A stretch of 64,000 nucleotides of DNA from Peribacillus folii (GCF_030271255.1 NZ_JASJOM010000009.1:1-64000); one strand, 5' to 3'. Counted from the first letter of the stretch, positions 45,045-54,659 are shown. The notes: generated from the sequence alone by a model not told the origin. Numbers and translations are program-made.

Positions 45045-46622
45045 TTGATTCGTAATGTAGGCAAATTATTGGATAAACGGAAAGTGAAAAAGGCGGATAT
45101 ACGTCAACCTGACCAGGATTCAAAGCCTGAGGATCCGCTTGATGCGAGTTTCAGCCGAAATGTGGAGACCTTTCGCTCCATTTATGATAAATGCTCGGAT
45201 GTCATGTTTCGCTCGTTCTTACTTTTTGGAAAGACCCAGGCCATGATCATTTACATCGAGGGCCTTTCTGATATCGGGGGAATGGAAGAAAATGTATTAT
45301 CCACGCTCATGCAGGAAAAAACCGTTGCTTCACAACCTTTGCATGAATTCCTTGAGCATAAACTGCCTGTTTCCAAAATGAAAAGAGTGAAAACGATAGC
45401 GGAGTGCATTGAATCGATATCTGCTGGAAATCCACTCCTTTTGTATGATGGTGAAGGTGACGGGTTTTCTCTAGGATTGTCGAAATGGGAGAAGCGGGCA
45501 ATTGAGGAACCCGTCGCGGAGGGAGGAATCAGGGGGTCGCGAGAGGGATTCATTGAATCCCTCGTCGTCAATACAGCACAGCTAAGAAGGATCATTAAAA
45601 GCCCTGCCCTTAAAATACAATCCATGAAATTGGGCGATTATACCAAAACGACTGTCGCAATCGCTTATATAGATGGATTGGTGGATATGTCCTTGATCAC
45701 TGAAATTACAGAACGTTTGCAACGAATCAAGATGGACGGCATTTTAGAAAGCGGGTACATCGAGGAAATGATCGAGGACAATCCCTATTCACCTTTTCCG
45801 CAAATCATGTCGACTGAACGTCCGGATGTTGCCAGTTCTTCCCTGTTGGAGGGTCGTGCCATCATTCTGGTCGAGGGGACTCCATTCACGTTGATTGCCC
45901 CGATTTCCTTCTTTTCGCTGCTTCAGTCCCAAGAGGATTATTATCAGCGATATATGGTAGGAACGGTCATTAGATGGCTGCGCTATGTCTTCATGGTTTT
46001 ATCTTTATTACTGCCCTCGCTATACGTCGCCATTTTGACCTTCCATGCAGAAGCGGTACCGACAGCGTTATTGCTTAGCATGGCAGCTTCCAGGGAAGCG
46101 GTTCCGTTTCCTGCCATCGTGGAAGCTCTCATCATGGAAATTACATTTGAGGCATTAAGGGAGGCGGGTGTCCGTTTGCCAAAGCAAATAGGGTCTGCAG
46201 TAAGTATCGTGGGAGCGCTTGTCATCGGGCAAGCCTCCGTCCAAGCGGGATTGGTATCAGCGCCGATGGTCATCGTCGTGGCCATCACAGGAATCTCTTC
46301 TTTCATGATGCCGCGTTATATCGCCGGGATCGCCATCAGGATGCTGCGGTTTCCAATGATGCTGCTTGCCGGGACATTGGGGCTGCTTGGCGTCATGATG
46401 GGCGTCATTGCCATTGCCATACATTTATGCAATCTCCGTTCTTTTGGGGTTCCTTACCTATCCCCGCTAGCCCCGATGAAAAGCCGGGAGCTGAAAGATG
46501 TGCTGTGGAGGGCCCCATGGTGGATGATGGATTCACGACCGCGGCTAACAGGTGAAGCCAACCTATACCGCGAGTCACCTGAACAGGGACCAAAACCAAA
46601 CAGGGGAAGTGAAGAACAGTGA
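45045..46622 (+). CDS. spore germinant receptor subunit A (GerA family)
   Basis: About 525 residues: a large N-terminal hydrophilic domain (about 1-290), then four to six transmembrane helices with the conserved EAVPFPAIVEALIMEITFE and FEALREAGVRLPK segments (each here shown as separate parts). Germinant receptor A subunits lie in the spore inner membrane. Start chosen at TTG eight bases after GGGGGT; alternatives are ATG 45030 and TTG 45012. First gene of an A-C-D-B operon. Confidence 0.93.
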   Translation: MIRNVGKLLDKRKVKKADIRQPDQDSKPEDPLDASFSRNVETFRSIYDKCSDVMFRSFLLFGKTQAMIIYIEGLSDIGGMEENVLSTLMQEKTVASQPLHEFLEHKLPVSKMKRVKTIAECIESISAGNPLLLYDGEGDGFSLGLSKWEKRAIEEPVAEGGIRGSREGFIESLVVNTAQLRRIIKSPALKIQSMKLGDYTKTTVAIAYIDGLVDMSLITEITERLQRIKMDGILESGYIEEMIEDNPYSPFPQIMSTERPDVASSSLLEGRAIILVEGTPFTLIAPISFFSLLQSQEDYYQRYMVGTVIRWLRYVFMVLSLLLPSLYVAILTFHAEAVPTALLLSMAASREAVPFPAIVEALIMEITFEALREAGVRLPKQIGSAVSIVGALVIGQASVQAGLVSAPMVIVVAITGISSFMMPRYIAGIAIRMLRFPMMLLAGTLGLLGVMMGVIAIAIHLCNLRSFGVPYLSPLAPMKSRELKDVLWRAPWWMMDSRPRLTGEANLYRESPEQGPKPNRGSEEQ

Positions 46623-47854
46623 TAAAGGAGAGGGGCCGAGTTACGGTACGAGAGAAAGTGAATCGACACAAATCCATAAGTATCATTCTCCTCCTCCTGT
46701 TGACGATTCCTTTCATGAGCGGCTGCTGGGATCGAGTCGAAATCAATGATTTGGCCATTGTCACAGCTGCCTCGATCGATAAGAAGGATGACGGTTCCAT
46801 CGAATTGTCGATCCAGGTCTTCATCCCTAAATCAATCAGTAGCGGAGGGGGGGAAGGGGGGCCAAGTCAAGGAGCGGGCGGGGCGACTACCTTGGTGAAA
46901 TCCGATGTAGGATCCAATCTGTCGGAAGCCTTGTCCAAGCTTCAAGGCAAGGTACCCCGAAAGGTATTCTGGGGCCATTGTAAAGTTTTTGTATTCGGCG
47001 AAGGATTGGCGAAGGAAGGGATTCAGGAGCAGCTGGATTTTTTACTGCGCCATCCCCAGCCGCGTGAACGCGCGAATGTGTATGTAAGCAAAGGGAAAGG
47101 GAAGGCGATCTTGGAATCGCTGCCGCCGCTGGAAAACTATTCGGGAGAAGTGATCAAGGAATTATCGGATTTACATTTGGGCTTGCGTGTCACCCTGCAT
47201 AATTTGGACGAGATGTTAACAGGCAACTCTCAAGCGGTTGCCCTCCCATTCATAAAAATACTGCCGCCTGCCAAAGGGGAAGCGAAATTACAGGGCATAC
47301 CTTATATCTTTGGTACAGCTTTGTTCGAAAGGGATAAAATGACTGGGACGATGACGGAGAAGGAAACAAGGGGTTTATTGTGGTTAAAGGATGATATGGA
47401 ATCGTATACCGTTACGTTGAAGCCTGAAGGCATAGAAGGGCTGATATCCATCAATCCAATATCTTCTCGGGTACGGATCATCCCATATATTGTGAATGGC
47501 AATTGGAGGGTGTCCGTGAAGGTCGATACCGAAGGAACGGTTATTCAGAATGGAACAAAATTAAACCTTACCGTTCCGAAGTCACTGAAAATCGCAGAAC
47601 GCACTTACCAAAAAGATGTTGAAAAGCGAATCAGGCTAACCTTATTGCACCTTCAGGGTAATGGAGATGATGTTATCGGCCTAGCGAAGGAATTTTATCG
47701 GAAATATCCAAAACAATTCAGTGAAGCCGAAAATGATTGGGAACGAATTTTCGAAGAAATGGAAGTGGAGGTCGATGTCACTTCCCATATCCGCAGGCAG
47801 GGCTATATTAACAAACCGGCAGGATTGCCAGAGAAAGAGGTGAAGGATAGGTGA
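46619..47854 (+). CDS. spore germinant receptor subunit C lipoprotein (Ger(x)C)
   Basis: A 411-residue lipoprotein with a hydrophobic signal and lipobox MSGC (C36 from the GTG used). It is followed by WDRVEINDLAIV, the hallmark start of mature GerC proteins, and has the three-domain length of the family. Its GTG overlaps the stop of subunit A. A serine/glycine-rich insert (SSGGGEGGPSQG) lies near residue 75. Confidence 0.92.
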   Translation: MIKERGRVTVREKVNRHKSISIILLLLLTIPFMSGCWDRVEINDLAIVTAASIDKKDDGSIELSIQVFIPKSISSGGGEGGPSQGAGGATTLVKSDVGSNLSEALSKLQGKVPRKVFWGHCKVFVFGEGLAKEGIQEQLDFLLRHPQPRERANVYVSKGKGKAILESLPPLENYSGEVIKELSDLHLGLRVTLHNLDEMLTGNSQAVALPFIKILPPAKGEAKLQGIPYIFGTALFERDKMTGTMTEKETRGLLWLKDDMESYTVTLKPEGIEGLISINPISSRVRIIPYIVNGNWRVSVKVDTEGTVIQNGTKLNLTVPKSLKIAERTYQKDVEKRIRLTLLHLQGNGDDVIGLAKEFYRKYPKQFSEAENDWERIFEEMEVEVDVTSHIRRQGYINKPAGLPEKEVKDR

Positions 47855-48072
47855 AATGGGCGGCTTTTTTAAGTACAGCTTTCATTGCCATTTTGATCAT
47901 TTTATATGAATGGCCCAAACTGAAACAAAAATCTGCTAAAGATAAGCTTGCCTTGGTCTCGCTGCTGCTTATCGGCTTGCTCCTATCCATGTTCCACCTT
48001 CAGGAGATGGCTGGCCCAACTTCTTGGATCGAAGCTTTTTTCAGGCCGCTAGGAGAGTTTATGGAAAGGTAA
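47851..48072 (+). CDS. small two-helix membrane protein of the ger operon (D-type subunit)
   Basis: 73 residues with two hydrophobic helices (about 3-20 and 35-50), overlapping the C gene by four bases. Such D proteins accompany several germinant receptors in bacilli and modulate germination. The order here places D before B. Confidence 0.75.
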   Translation: MKWAAFLSTAFIAILIILYEWPKLKQKSAKDKLALVSLLLIGLLLSMFHLQEMAGPTSWIEAFFRPLGEFMER

Positions 48073-48117
48073 GGCAGGAATCAAGGGATTTATTTCCTGA
48101 CTGGAAAGGAGAAACCC

Positions 48118-49239
48118 ATGGAAAAAGGTAAAATATCTTCTCTTCAAATGGCTTTCATGCTGTACCCAACCATTGTGGCAACCGCCATACTGGGCATTCC
48201 AAGCGTAACGGCAAAATTTGCGAAGACTGATTTTTGGATGTCACCGATATTTGCCTCCTTCATTGGATATTTGACTGTATATCTTGCTGTAAAGCTTCAC
48301 AAGCTTTATCCGGGACAAACAATCATCCAATATAGCGAGCAAATCATTGGGCGGTGGCTGGGCAAGATCATTGGCTTTTTATTTTTGTCATTCTATATTC
48401 AAGTCACCGGGCTCATCGTCAGGGAATATGCAGAATTTGTCGTGGATTCCTTTCTGATCGATACACCGATCATCGTGGTCATGGCCTCGATGGTCCTGCT
48501 TTGTGCCTTTGTCGTGCATGGTGGTTTAGAAGGCTTAGGGAGGGGCGCTCTATTATTCATACCTGTTTTTTTAATACCTCAAATAATCTTGTTCATTTTG
48601 GTGTTCCCAGATCTTGAATTCAAGAATATTTTCCCTGTGCTGGCAAACGGGGTGATGCCCCCTCTCAAAGGTTCGATTGTTCCAGGCGGATGGTACACTG
48701 AGTTTTTCCTCATCTCCTTTCTCCTGCCTTTTTTAGTGGATAAGAAAAAAGGGATGAGATATGGCATGATGACCGTTTTTGCAGTAATGGCGACATTAGT
48801 GATCGTAAACCTTGTTGTCCTCTTCGTTCTTGGACCAACCACATCGTCCAAGGTATATCCACTAATGAATGTGGCTAGATACATTAGCTTCGCCGATTTT
48901 TTCGAGCATATGGAGTCGTTCATCATGGCCATTTGGGTGGTCGGTGCATTCGTGAAAATATCCGTGTTTTTTTATGCTACTGCCCTAGGTACAGCTCAGT
49001 GGCTAAAGCTTACTGATTATCGCCCCATTGTATGGCCACTGGGGATATTCATTGTGATTACAGGCTTCTGGTCCATATCGAACTCAATGGACTTGGAGCG
49101 TTATAATGTCAATGCGTTTCCGTTTTATGGAGCCGTGATTCAAACGCTCCTTCCGCTGCTATTGTTGCTGATAGCTATGATAAGCAACAAAAATAAAAAG
49201 AATAAGCAAAGCAATACAACGGATGCTCCCATGAAATGA
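48118..49239 (+). CDS. spore germinant receptor subunit B (GerAB/APC-type permease)
   Basis: A 373-residue protein with ten predicted transmembrane helices, of the spore germination permease (GerAB) family, which carries the germinant site. The N-terminal QMAFMLYPTIVATAILGIP segment and the charged tail are typical. AAAGGAG precedes the ATG. The germinant is not predictable from sequence. Confidence 0.92.
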   Translation: MEKGKISSLQMAFMLYPTIVATAILGIPSVTAKFAKTDFWMSPIFASFIGYLTVYLAVKLHKLYPGQTIIQYSEQIIGRWLGKIIGFLFLSFYIQVTGLIVREYAEFVVDSFLIDTPIIVVMASMVLLCAFVVHGGLEGLGRGALLFIPVFLIPQIILFILVFPDLEFKNIFPVLANGVMPPLKGSIVPGGWYTEFFLISFLLPFLVDKKKGMRYGMMTVFAVMATLVIVNLVVLFVLGPTTSSKVYPLMNVARYISFADFFEHMESFIMAIWVVGAFVKISVFFYATALGTAQWLKLTDYRPIVWPLGIFIVITGFWSISNSMDLERYNVNAFPFYGAVIQTLLPLLLLLIAMISNKNKKNKQSNTTDAPMK

Positions 49240-49304
49240 TCAAGTTTCTTCCATGAAGGATATATTACCCAGCCTCCCGTACCCCACTTTCACAAATGGG
49301 GATG

Positions 49305-49340
49305 AAAAAACGCTTGCGCAACATTACGCAAGCGTTTTTT
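49305..49340. terminator. bidirectional terminator between ger operon and GntR gene
   Basis: AAAAAACGCTTGCG...CGCAAGCGTTTTTT, symmetrical with A and T runs. Confidence 0.88.
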
Positions 49341-49366
49341 ATGTAGATAGAGCACCGTTTTTGCAT

Positions 49367-50011
49367 TCAATGCTTCTGCTCCATTCGGTTTAAACAGAAT
49401 TCCAGATCATTCTGCAAATGCTCTTTCATTAACCGCTCGGCATCGTCTCCACTATGAAGAAGGATGGCCTGATAGATATTTTCATGTTCCTCAATCAAAA
49501 ATGGGCGTTTATGGTAGACAACCGTTTTCCGGAACAGGTAGATAATGGACCGCATCCTGTCAATGATATCTATCATCATCGGATTGTTGGTTGCGGCTAT
49601 AATGATTTCGTGAAATTGATTGTTCGCTGACATGACTTCTTCCGGAGTTCCGGTGCTGCCGATATCGACACACTCTTTCAGTTTCACGAGAGCTTCTTCC
49701 GTCATGTAACTGGCACAATGTCGCGCTGCAAATCCTTCCAGTAATATACGAACTTGAAATATGTGCCGAAGATCCATATCACTTGGGTTCACGACACGTT
49801 TTTGCTTTATGAGCCCTTCCTGTTCCAGCTTCCGGATGGATTCACGCACAGGTGTCCGGCTAATGCCGATTTCTTCTGCCAGCCTTTCTTCTACAAGCTT
49901 CGTTCCGCGTTCCAGTTCACCGTTCAAAATCCGGTCTCGTATATATTCATAAGCCTGTACATAGGCATGAACGTTTTCTTTTTTTACCAATTCAATCGTC
50001 TCCCGAATCAT
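49367..50011 (-). CDS. GntR-family regulator (FCD domain)
   Basis: A 214-residue regulator with an N-terminal winged helix (about 15-80; ERLAEEIGISRTPVRESIRKLEQ in parts) and a C-terminal FCD domain with metal-binding residues. It lies divergent to the acid-sugar operon, and the space between has three operator-like palindromes. It probably represses the operon until an acid sugar or intermediate binds. Confidence 0.9.
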   Translation of the reverse strand: MIRETIELVKKENVHAYVQAYEYIRDRILNGELERGTKLVEERLAEEIGISRTPVRESIRKLEQEGLIKQKRVVNPSDMDLRHIFQVRILLEGFAARHCASYMTEEALVKLKECVDIGSTGTPEEVMSANNQFHEIIIAATNNPMMIDIIDRMRSIIYLFRKTVVYHKRPFLIEEHENIYQAILLHSGDDAERLMKEHLQNDLEFCLNRMEQKH

Positions 50012-50068
50012 GATTTGTTCTTATCTTAAAGTATAAGGATAAGCATGATTATTTAAAAGTGTAATTTT

Positions 50069-50118
50069 TGTATACATTAAAATTAAAATTGTATACAAAT
50101 TTATTAAAAGTGTGTACA
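50069..50118. promoter_or_regulatory. three phased GntR operators
   Basis: TGTATACA centred at 50072.5, TGTATACA at 50093.5 and TGTGTACA at 50114.5, spaced exactly 21 bp apart (two helical turns). The core matches FCD-type GntR sites (GTnTACnA-like). They lie between the divergent genes. Confidence 0.75.
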
Positions 50119-50134
50119 ATCTATAGTAAGGTTT

Positions 50135-50148
50135 TGAAAACGCTTTAT
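50135..50148 (+). promoter_or_regulatory. cre site (CcpA)
   Basis: TGAAAACGCTTTAT is close to the catabolite-responsive element consensus, upstream of the acid-sugar operon. Confidence 0.65.
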
Positions 50149-50257
50149 AAATCAAATTTAGGACATGCACTTGATACAGGTCCTTTCATAGCAGTAGAGG
50201 GTAAGTTGGACAGGGAAAAACGACCAGCTTAAGAAAGTGAATAAGGAGGAAATGAAA

Positions 50258-51148
50258 TTGGCTAAAAAAATTGGATTTATTGGATTGGGCATTATGGGAA
50301 AACCCATGTCATTCAACCTACTTAAAGCAGGTTATGAATTAACGGTTAATGATCTTAATGCAAAAGCAGTGGCGGAGCTTGTAGGGGCAGGTGCAAAAGC
50401 AGGAACGCCAATGGAAATGGGCGAAACATGTGACGTCATCATTACGATGCTGCCTGCTTCGCAGCATGTGAAACAAGTCGTGCTTGGAGAGGAAGGAATT
50501 TTGAAAACGGCTGCAAAAGGGACGGTAATCATAGATATGAGCTCCATTTCTCCGGTAGCATCTGTTGAAATAGCAACTGAAGCGGGCAAACAGGGCGTTG
50601 AAGTGATGGATGCCCCGGTTAGCGGAGGTGAACCTAAAGCGATCGAGGGAACATTGGCGATCATGGTCGGAGGGAAAGAAAGCGTATTCGAATCAGTTAG
50701 TGATATTCTCCATTCCGTAGGGACGGATGTTACCTTGGTTGGCAAGAATGGCAGCGGTGTCACGGCGAAGCTGGCGAATCAGGTTATCGTTAACTTAAAC
50801 ATTGCGGCAATGTCCGAAGCACTCGTCCTTGCAGCGAAAGCGGGGATTGATGTGGAAAAAATGTATCAGGCCATTCGCGGAGGCTTAGCTGGAAGCGCTG
50901 TACTTGATGCAAAGGTGCCTCTAATCCTGGACAGAAACTTCGTAGCTGGAGGAAGGATCGATATTAACTTGAAAGATATCACGAATGTCATGGAAACAGC
51001 TCATGAAATCGGGGTTCCGCTTCCTTTGTCAGGCCAACTGCTGGAAATTTTCCATGCACTTAAAGTGGATGGAAAAGCCGGAGATGATCATGGCGGCATT
51101 GTGCAGTATTATGAAAAACTGGCAAACGTGGAAGTAAGGAGGGTGTAA
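50258..51148 (+). CDS. beta-hydroxyacid dehydrogenase (LtnD/GarR-like)
   Basis: A 296-residue member of the 3-hydroxyisobutyrate dehydrogenase family: GFIGLGIMGKPM, DAPVSGG, and catalytic lysine in GSGVTAKLANQ. With the DUF1537 kinase beside it, it probably oxidises a four-carbon sugar acid (threonate or erythronate) to a 3-oxo (or 2-oxo) tetronate; tartronate semialdehyde reductase is an alternative. Start is TTG eight bases after AGGAGG. Confidence 0.85.
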   Translation: MAKKIGFIGLGIMGKPMSFNLLKAGYELTVNDLNAKAVAELVGAGAKAGTPMEMGETCDVIITMLPASQHVKQVVLGEEGILKTAAKGTVIIDMSSISPVASVEIATEAGKQGVEVMDAPVSGGEPKAIEGTLAIMVGGKESVFESVSDILHSVGTDVTLVGKNGSGVTAKLANQVIVNLNIAAMSEALVLAAKAGIDVEKMYQAIRGGLAGSAVLDAKVPLILDRNFVAGGRIDINLKDITNVMETAHEIGVPLPLSGQLLEIFHALKVDGKAGDDHGGIVQYYEKLANVEVRRV

Positions 51149-51150
51149 AT

Positions 51151-52596
51151 ATGACTAACAATCATTCTAGCAATCTAAACGCACAAGATACATTTGCCAG
51201 CCTGCCGGCAGTTCCGGATGAGCTGGCTGTAAATGAACTGCTTGCTGACGAACTGGTGGATTTCAATAAAAAAATCATCGTTTTGGATGATGATCCAACC
51301 GGTGTTCAAACGGTTCACGGCATCTCCGTTTTTACAGATTGGTCTGCTGAAAGCATTGAAGCGGGTTTTGCCGAAGGGAATTCAATGTTTTTCATTTTGA
51401 CAAATTCCAGGGGATTTACAGCAGCCGAAACCGAACGGGCACATGAGGAAATAGCGAAGGTCATCCAGGATACAGCTGAAAGGCAGAACAAGGAATTCAT
51501 CATCATTAGTCGCGGGGATTCAACGCTTCGTGGTCATTATCCTCTTGAAACAGAGGTATTGAAAAATACGGTTGAAGCACATTCGGACATCCAGTTTGAT
51601 GGAGAAGTCATCATGCCCTTTTTTAAGGAAGGCGGTCGCTTTACGATTAATAACATTCATTATGTTCAGGATGAAGCTGTATTAATGCCGGCTGGTGAAA
51701 CCGAATTTGCAAAAGACCGGACCTTCGGTTTCAAAGCGTCACATCTTGGTGAATGGGCTGAAGAAAAATCAAACGGGATCTTTAAAGCGAAGGATGCTGT
51801 ATATCTGTCTCTGGAAAGTATTCGTGCCCTTGATATTGATGGATTGGTCCATCAGCTAATGGCAGTTGAAGATTTCAATAAAGTCATTGTTAATGCGGTT
51901 GAATATGTTGACGCAAAAGTGGTGGTGATTGCATTGCTTCGAGCTTTGAAAGCAGGCAAGCATTTCATGTTCCGAAGTGCAGCGGCACTAACGAAAATCA
52001 TCGGGGGAATTGATGACAAACCCTTGCTGACGAAAGAAGAGCTCATGAAAGGAGATCCTGGTCACGGCGGACTGATCATGATTGGTTCACATGTGAAAAA
52101 AACAACGGAGCAGTTTGAAGCTCTTCGGACATGCGAATTCATCGAATTCATCGAATTCGATGTCCACCTCGTGCTTTATCCTGATAAGTTCGAGACGGAA
52201 ATTCAACGAATCATTGAAGCAAGCGAACAATTGATACGTAATGGGAAAACGGTCACCATATATACGAAGCGGGAGCGACTAGATCTTGGAGAAAACAAGC
52301 AAGAAGAAGAATTGAAGCTTTCAGTGAAGATATCTGATGCCGTCACAAGCATCGTCAAGCGTCTCGACGTACGTCCAAGCTTCATTATTGCCAAAGGCGG
52401 CATCACTTCAAGTGATATAGGGACGAACGGTCTAAGCGTTAAGCGGGCAACGGTAGCCGGCCAGATAAAGCCTGGAATTCCAGTATGGTTGACTGGAAGC
52501 GAAAGCAAGTTCCCTGGCATGGCCTATGTGATTTTCCCCGGCAATGTCGGAACAAAGGCAACCTTAAAAGAAGTGGCGGAGCTGCTGCATCAGTAA
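51151..52596 (+). CDS. four-carbon acid sugar kinase (DUF1537 family)
   Basis: A 481-residue kinase with N-terminal LDDDPTGVQTVHG, GDSTLRGHYPLE and C-terminal nucleotide-binding KGGITSSDIG. Members phosphorylate 3-oxo-tetronates at O4 in threonate and erythronate degradation. It begins two bases after the dehydrogenase stop. The internal repeat EFIEFIEF comes from a 9-bp direct repeat near 52135-52155. Confidence 0.88.
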   Translation: MTNNHSSNLNAQDTFASLPAVPDELAVNELLADELVDFNKKIIVLDDDPTGVQTVHGISVFTDWSAESIEAGFAEGNSMFFILTNSRGFTAAETERAHEEIAKVIQDTAERQNKEFIIISRGDSTLRGHYPLETEVLKNTVEAHSDIQFDGEVIMPFFKEGGRFTINNIHYVQDEAVLMPAGETEFAKDRTFGFKASHLGEWAEEKSNGIFKAKDAVYLSLESIRALDIDGLVHQLMAVEDFNKVIVNAVEYVDAKVVVIALLRALKAGKHFMFRSAAALTKIIGGIDDKPLLTKEELMKGDPGHGGLIMIGSHVKKTTEQFEALRTCEFIEFIEFDVHLVLYPDKFETEIQRIIEASEQLIRNGKTVTIYTKRERLDLGENKQEEELKLSVKISDAVTSIVKRLDVRPSFIIAKGGITSSDIGTNGLSVKRATVAGQIKPGIPVWLTGSESKFPGMAYVIFPGNVGTKATLKEVAELLHQ

Positions 52597-52718
52597 ACGG
52601 AGCGGCATAAGGCCGCTTCGGGACTGGGTGTAAGCGAATACAATTGGGTGCGAAAGAATGCATGTATTGGCCTGAGATTTCAGGCCATGCTCACAATTAA
52701 AAGAAAAGGTGGATGAAA

Positions 52719-54038
52719 ATGCCGATACTTTCTATTTGTATAGGGGTTGCCCTATTGCTAGTTTTAATGATCGCTTTGAAATTAAACGCTTTCATATCCT
52801 TGCTGATCGTTTCCTTGGTAGTGGGGATCATGGAAGGAATGACACCAATCGCTGCAATTGAGTCCATTCAAACTGGCTTGGGCGGAACGCTTGGTAATCT
52901 GACGATAATCATCGTATTTGGGGCCATACTTGGCAAGTTGATGACTGATTCAGGCGGGGCCCAACGAATCGCAATGACACTGATCAAAGCATTTGGCAAA
53001 AAGAGAGTGCAGTTAGCTGCTGTTCTTACGGCATCCGTTGTAGGAATCGCCCTTTTCTTTGAAACGGGAGTCGTCGTTTTGATTCCATTGGTATTCACGA
53101 TCGCGATTGCAGCAGGGGTACCAGTATTGTATATCGGCATGCCCGTCATAGCCGCCCTTATCACGATGCATGGATTTGTGCCTCCGCATCCAGGACCGAC
53201 GGCAGTAGCCAGTGTGTTTGATGCCAATTTGGGCAAGACCTTAATATATGGGGTCATCATTGCGATTCCATCCATTATCATCGGCGGGCCGCTATTCACG
53301 AAGCTGTTTAAAAAAGAAGACTTGGAAGCGGACATTCCAAAGGAGTTATTCAATCCTAAGGAATTCCAAGAGGAAGAAATGCCGCCGTTTGCAACAAGTC
53401 TTCTCACCTCGCTCATGCCAGTGATCTTGATAACGGTCAAAGTAGCTGTAGAAATCTTCATGCCTACGTCATCGCTCATGCCTGTTGTTGATTTCATAGG
53501 TAATCCAGCTATAGCACTTTTGATTTCCGTCATTATTGCCATTTTTACCTTTGGGCTTAATCGAGGCAAGAAAATGAATGAGATCATGAAGTCCTTTTCC
53601 GACTCGGTCAGCGGAATTGCTATGATTCTATTGATCATAGCAGGAGGCGGGGCGTTCAAACAAGTATTGATAGACAGTCACATTGATCAATATATTGCTG
53701 GCATCATGGCGGAATCAACGCTTTCACCGTTGATCCTTACTTGGCTGATAGCAGCAATCTTAAGGGTGGCCATAGGGTCAGCTACAGTGGCTGGAATGAC
53801 AGCGGCAGGGATTGCAGCACCACTTGTTGCGGCCACTGGAGTAAGTCCGGAGCTTATGGTCTTGGCTGCAGGAGCAGGGAGCATAACATTCTCCCATGTA
53901 AATGATGCAGGTTTTTGGATTTACAAGGAATACTTTAACCTATCGATAGGAAAGACCATTAAAACATGGTCCGTGATGGTCACCATCATTTCCTTGGTGG
54001 GACTTGCCGGTGTACTCATCATCAATTTGTTCATTTAA
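52719..54038 (+). CDS. GntP-family permease
   Basis: A 439-residue transporter with 12 or so hydrophobic segments and the GntP-family MHGFVPPHPGPTAVA and GGGGAFKQVLIDS-like motifs. It is expected to import gluconate-like or four-carbon acid sugars for the two enzymes upstream. ATG 52719 lies six bases after AAGGTGG. Confidence 0.9.
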   Translation: MPILSICIGVALLLVLMIALKLNAFISLLIVSLVVGIMEGMTPIAAIESIQTGLGGTLGNLTIIIVFGAILGKLMTDSGGAQRIAMTLIKAFGKKRVQLAAVLTASVVGIALFFETGVVVLIPLVFTIAIAAGVPVLYIGMPVIAALITMHGFVPPHPGPTAVASVFDANLGKTLIYGVIIAIPSIIIGGPLFTKLFKKEDLEADIPKELFNPKEFQEEEMPPFATSLLTSLMPVILITVKVAVEIFMPTSSLMPVVDFIGNPAIALLISVIIAIFTFGLNRGKKMNEIMKSFSDSVSGIAMILLIIAGGGAFKQVLIDSHIDQYIAGIMAESTLSPLILTWLIAAILRVAIGSATVAGMTAAGIAAPLVAATGVSPELMVLAAGAGSITFSHVNDAGFWIYKEYFNLSIGKTIKTWSVMVTIISLVGLAGVLIINLFI

Positions 54039-54040
54039 TG

Positions 54041-54085
54041 AAAAAACCTCATTCCGTCCGAACAACATGGACGGGATGGGGTTTT
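54041..54085 (+). terminator. terminator after the GntP gene
   Basis: AAAACCTCATTCCGTCC...GGACGGGATGGGGTTTT stem. Confidence 0.85.
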
Positions 54086-54479
54086 ACGCGTTTCTTGATC
54101 TTGTTGGCAAGAAGGACACCACGAAAAAAATTTTCAACGGCAAATGAAAGCAGATTCATGAACAAAATCGTCTGCCAATGAATATAAGTAAAAAAATGGA
54201 TGGTTCAAATGGTTTAATGGGCCGTCCATCATTCTTGAAATACTTAGCTCCATTAATCTGTGTAGAATAAAAAAACGAATCAAAGGGCACTGAGACAATG
54301 GCCTGCCGCCAAGTAAGGGAAAAGCAATCTTTTAGTATTTTTAATGTATAGAAGAGTGACAATGTGGGAATCATGTGGATAAGGAAATAAAAAAAGACGA
54401 AAGGGAAACATTTAAATAAATTATAATAATCTCCAAGTTATTTAGTATAATAGAAAAAAGGTTAAGGAGTTGGTTTCGA
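54086..54479. other. intergenic region
   Basis: No gene. An imperfect hairpin (ATGGATGG...CCGTCCAT) lies near 54196-54228. The rest is AT-rich, with the promoter of the IDEAL gene probably near 54440. Confidence 0.4.
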
Positions 54480-54659
54480 ATGGAGAAGCAATTGCCTGGA
54501 ACATCACTGGAGCCTGAAGAGATGGCAGAAATGGTATTAAAAAAGGCCTTAAGCGATTATCGGAAAGCACAAATCGAAAAAGCGATCGATGACTCATTGA
54601 AAGATCGGAATAAGGATGAGTTCATCCGTTTAACTGACCTTCTGAAAAGCATTTCATGA
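54480..54659 (+). CDS. small IDEAL-domain protein (59 aa)
   Basis: The C-terminal half (EKAIDDSLKDRNKDEFIRL, then TDLLKSI) matches the IDEAL domain (ID-x-SL, then D-x(3)-F-x-x-L) found at the end of Bacillus proteins such as ComK-related and YpiB-type proteins. Here it is almost stand-alone with a 30-residue acidic N-terminal helix. AAGGAG lies ten bases before ATG. It may bind a partner protein, for example in MecA/Clp-type control. Confidence 0.78.
   Translation: MEKQLPGTSLEPEEMAEMVLKKALSDYRKAQIEKAIDDSLKDRNKDEFIRLTDLLKSIS

Noticed and set aside
52135-52155. A 9-bp direct repeat in the DUF1537 kinase gene as a possible phase-variation tract
   Set aside because: It is two copies and a bit, a multiple of three, so slippage would not shift the frame; it only gives a repeated EFI motif.
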